From contig NZ_CP108131.1 of the NCBI RefSeq assembly GCF_036203305.1, positions 2,852,001 to 2,916,000 on the forward strand: 64,000 nucleotides of DNA. The letters are read 5' to 3'. The DNA comes from Streptomyces sp. NBC_00190. Lineage in GTDB: Bacteria; Actinomycetota; Actinomycetes; Streptomycetales; Streptomycetaceae. Shown here piece after piece: positions 63,306 through 64,000 of the stretch; position 1 is the stretch's first letter, and every line of letters begins with the position of its first letter. The notes below the pieces were generated by a model that made no database searches, was not told the DNA's origin, and was given only the letters and a program-made list of their open reading frames with translations. The position numbers were made by a program, and so were the translations under genes.

Positions 63306-64000
63306 CCGGGGTCGCCACGGGGCCCTCGGGCTGCGCGAGGACGCCGCACAGTCCGGCGGTGCGCCTCGAACGGCCGGTGGCGTAAGGGTCGCTCGCGGCG
63401 GGGCCCACGGTGGTCGGGCCGGCTCCGGCGAGGAGCGGGCGGAAGCCTGCGGCCGGGTCGCTGGAACATGCCTGCGGTCCGGCCATCACGTAGGCAGAGA
63501 CCAGCTCCGCCCGCCGGGCGCCCAGGTCCTCCCGGTCGAAGCGCAGCCGCAGCTCGCGCCGGATCGTGAAGAGCGAGGCGCCGTCCGCAGCGGCCGGGGC
63601 TCCGGTGGTGGGGCGTACGGCGTACACGAAGGTGTGATCGGTGGTCACCTCCAGCAAGTCGGGGGTGACCTCCTCGAAGGCGAGCAGGCCGCTCACGCGG
63701 ACCCGGGAGTCGGCCACGACGGCGGTGCCCGGGTCGAAGCGGACCAGCCAGCCGGTGGCCGCGTGGCGGCCGTCGCCGGAGGGCGTGGTCATGCTGCGGT
63801 CGAACTGGGCGAGCTGGTCGGGGTCGAGCAGGACCCGCACCGGCCGGGAGGCGGTGCCGGCCAGGACGTCGGGGTCCAGCGAGGACTGCACCAGGTAATC
63901 CTTGGCGATGGACAGCGCGGTGACGACCTGGGCGTCGGTGAAGTGGTGCGTGCGGCGCACGGCCGGCAGGGTGATTCCGGCCGCCCCGACGCGGTAGTCG
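63289..64000 (-). CDS. Uncharacterised protein, 5' end beyond the window
   Basis: At least 236 residues, incomplete at the N-terminus. The visible part includes RRTHHFTDAQVVTALSIAKDYLVQSSLDPDVLAG, then LLDPDQLAQFDRSM, GWLVRFDPGTAVVADSRVRVSGLLAFEEVTPDLLEVTTDHTFVYAVRP and LRLRFDREDLGARRAELVSAYVMAGPQACSSDPAAGFRPLLAG. It looks like an exported or membrane-anchored Streptomyces protein, though I do not recognise the family. Its stop overlaps the end of the M48 gene by 17 bases on the opposite strand. Confidence 0.75.
   Translation of the reverse strand, partial: DYRVGAAGITLPAVRRTHHFTDAQVVTALSIAKDYLVQSSLDPDVLAGTASRPVRVLLDPDQLAQFDRSMTTPSGDGRHAATGWLVRFDPGTAVVADSRVRVSGLLAFEEVTPDLLEVTTDHTFVYAVRPTTGAPAAADGASLFTIRRELRLRFDREDLGARRAELVSAYVMAGPQACSSDPAAGFRPLLAGAGPTTVGPAASDPYATGRSRRTAGLCGVLAQPEGPVATPVSPAP

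Overview
This window is chromosomal DNA from a high-GC actinomycete, almost certainly a Streptomyces. Codon third positions are nearly all G or C, GTG and TTG starts are frequent, and many start and stop codons overlap (ATGA, GTGA). The gene order (glyS-znuACB-zur-uppS-recO, leuA, era, ybeY-phoH, rsmE-dnaJ-hrcA, hemW, lepA, rpsT, holA, comEC-comEA, leuS, rsfS-nadD) agrees with what I remember as a conserved Streptomyces core block. I see no phage, insertion sequence, CRISPR array or biosynthetic gene cluster.

Layout. 1-5.0 kb is a small accessory stress region: an ECF41-type sigma factor with its AhpD-like partner and a matching self-promoter, a MarR regulator facing a DoxX-like membrane protein across a palindromic operator, and an aldo/keto reductase followed by a TetR regulator behind a very long perfect palindrome. 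5.0-10.3 kb holds glycyl-tRNA synthetase and the Zur-controlled zinc uptake system. 10.3-17.9 kb carries undecaprenyl diphosphate synthase, RecO, an NCS2 nucleobase permease, a TerB-like protein, a short-chain dehydrogenase, and 2-isopropylmalate synthase with a leucine-rich leader peptide. 18-21 kb has an M4 (protealysin-like) protease beside its emfourin-type inhibitor, then an acetyltransferase and a methyltransferase. 21-27.4 kb holds era, a WxL/DUF916 surface-protein pair that runs in frame into era, a GlxA-type regulator, an MFS transporter and a methyltransferase.

27.5-38.3 kb is a long leftward housekeeping block (cytidine-deaminase-like, MmcQ/YjbR, CorC-type, ybeY, phoH, a sugar kinase, rnz, HIT, rsmE, nitronate monooxygenase, dnaJ, hrcA) headed by a CIRCE element. 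38.3-40.7 kb carries a metallo-beta-lactamase-fold hydrolase, a DUF3097 protein and a secreted pierisin/scabin-like ADP-ribosyltransferase. 40.7-54.3 kb has hemW, an acyl-CoA ligase, lepA, rpsT, holA, a YceI protein, the comEC-comEA pair, degV and a membrane protein. 54.4-64 kb has leuS with its own leucine attenuator, two identical tRNA-Ala(GGC) genes flanking a small zinc-ribbon gene, the nadD-LytR/CpsA/Psr-like-rsfS-phosphatase operon, an M48 peptidase and a gene cut by the window end.

The main themes are leucine sensing at two loci (leuA and leuS each carry a short leader ORF with a run of Leu codons and a downstream hairpin), several self-regulated stress operons whose operators can be read directly (ECF41, MarR, TetR-linked, Zur, CIRCE), and unusual gene boundaries: DUF916-era without a stop codon, comEC running 476 bases into the YceI gene, and a phosphatase that seems to start at CTG. 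Starts were chosen from ribosome binding sites and family alignment and are stated in each entry.
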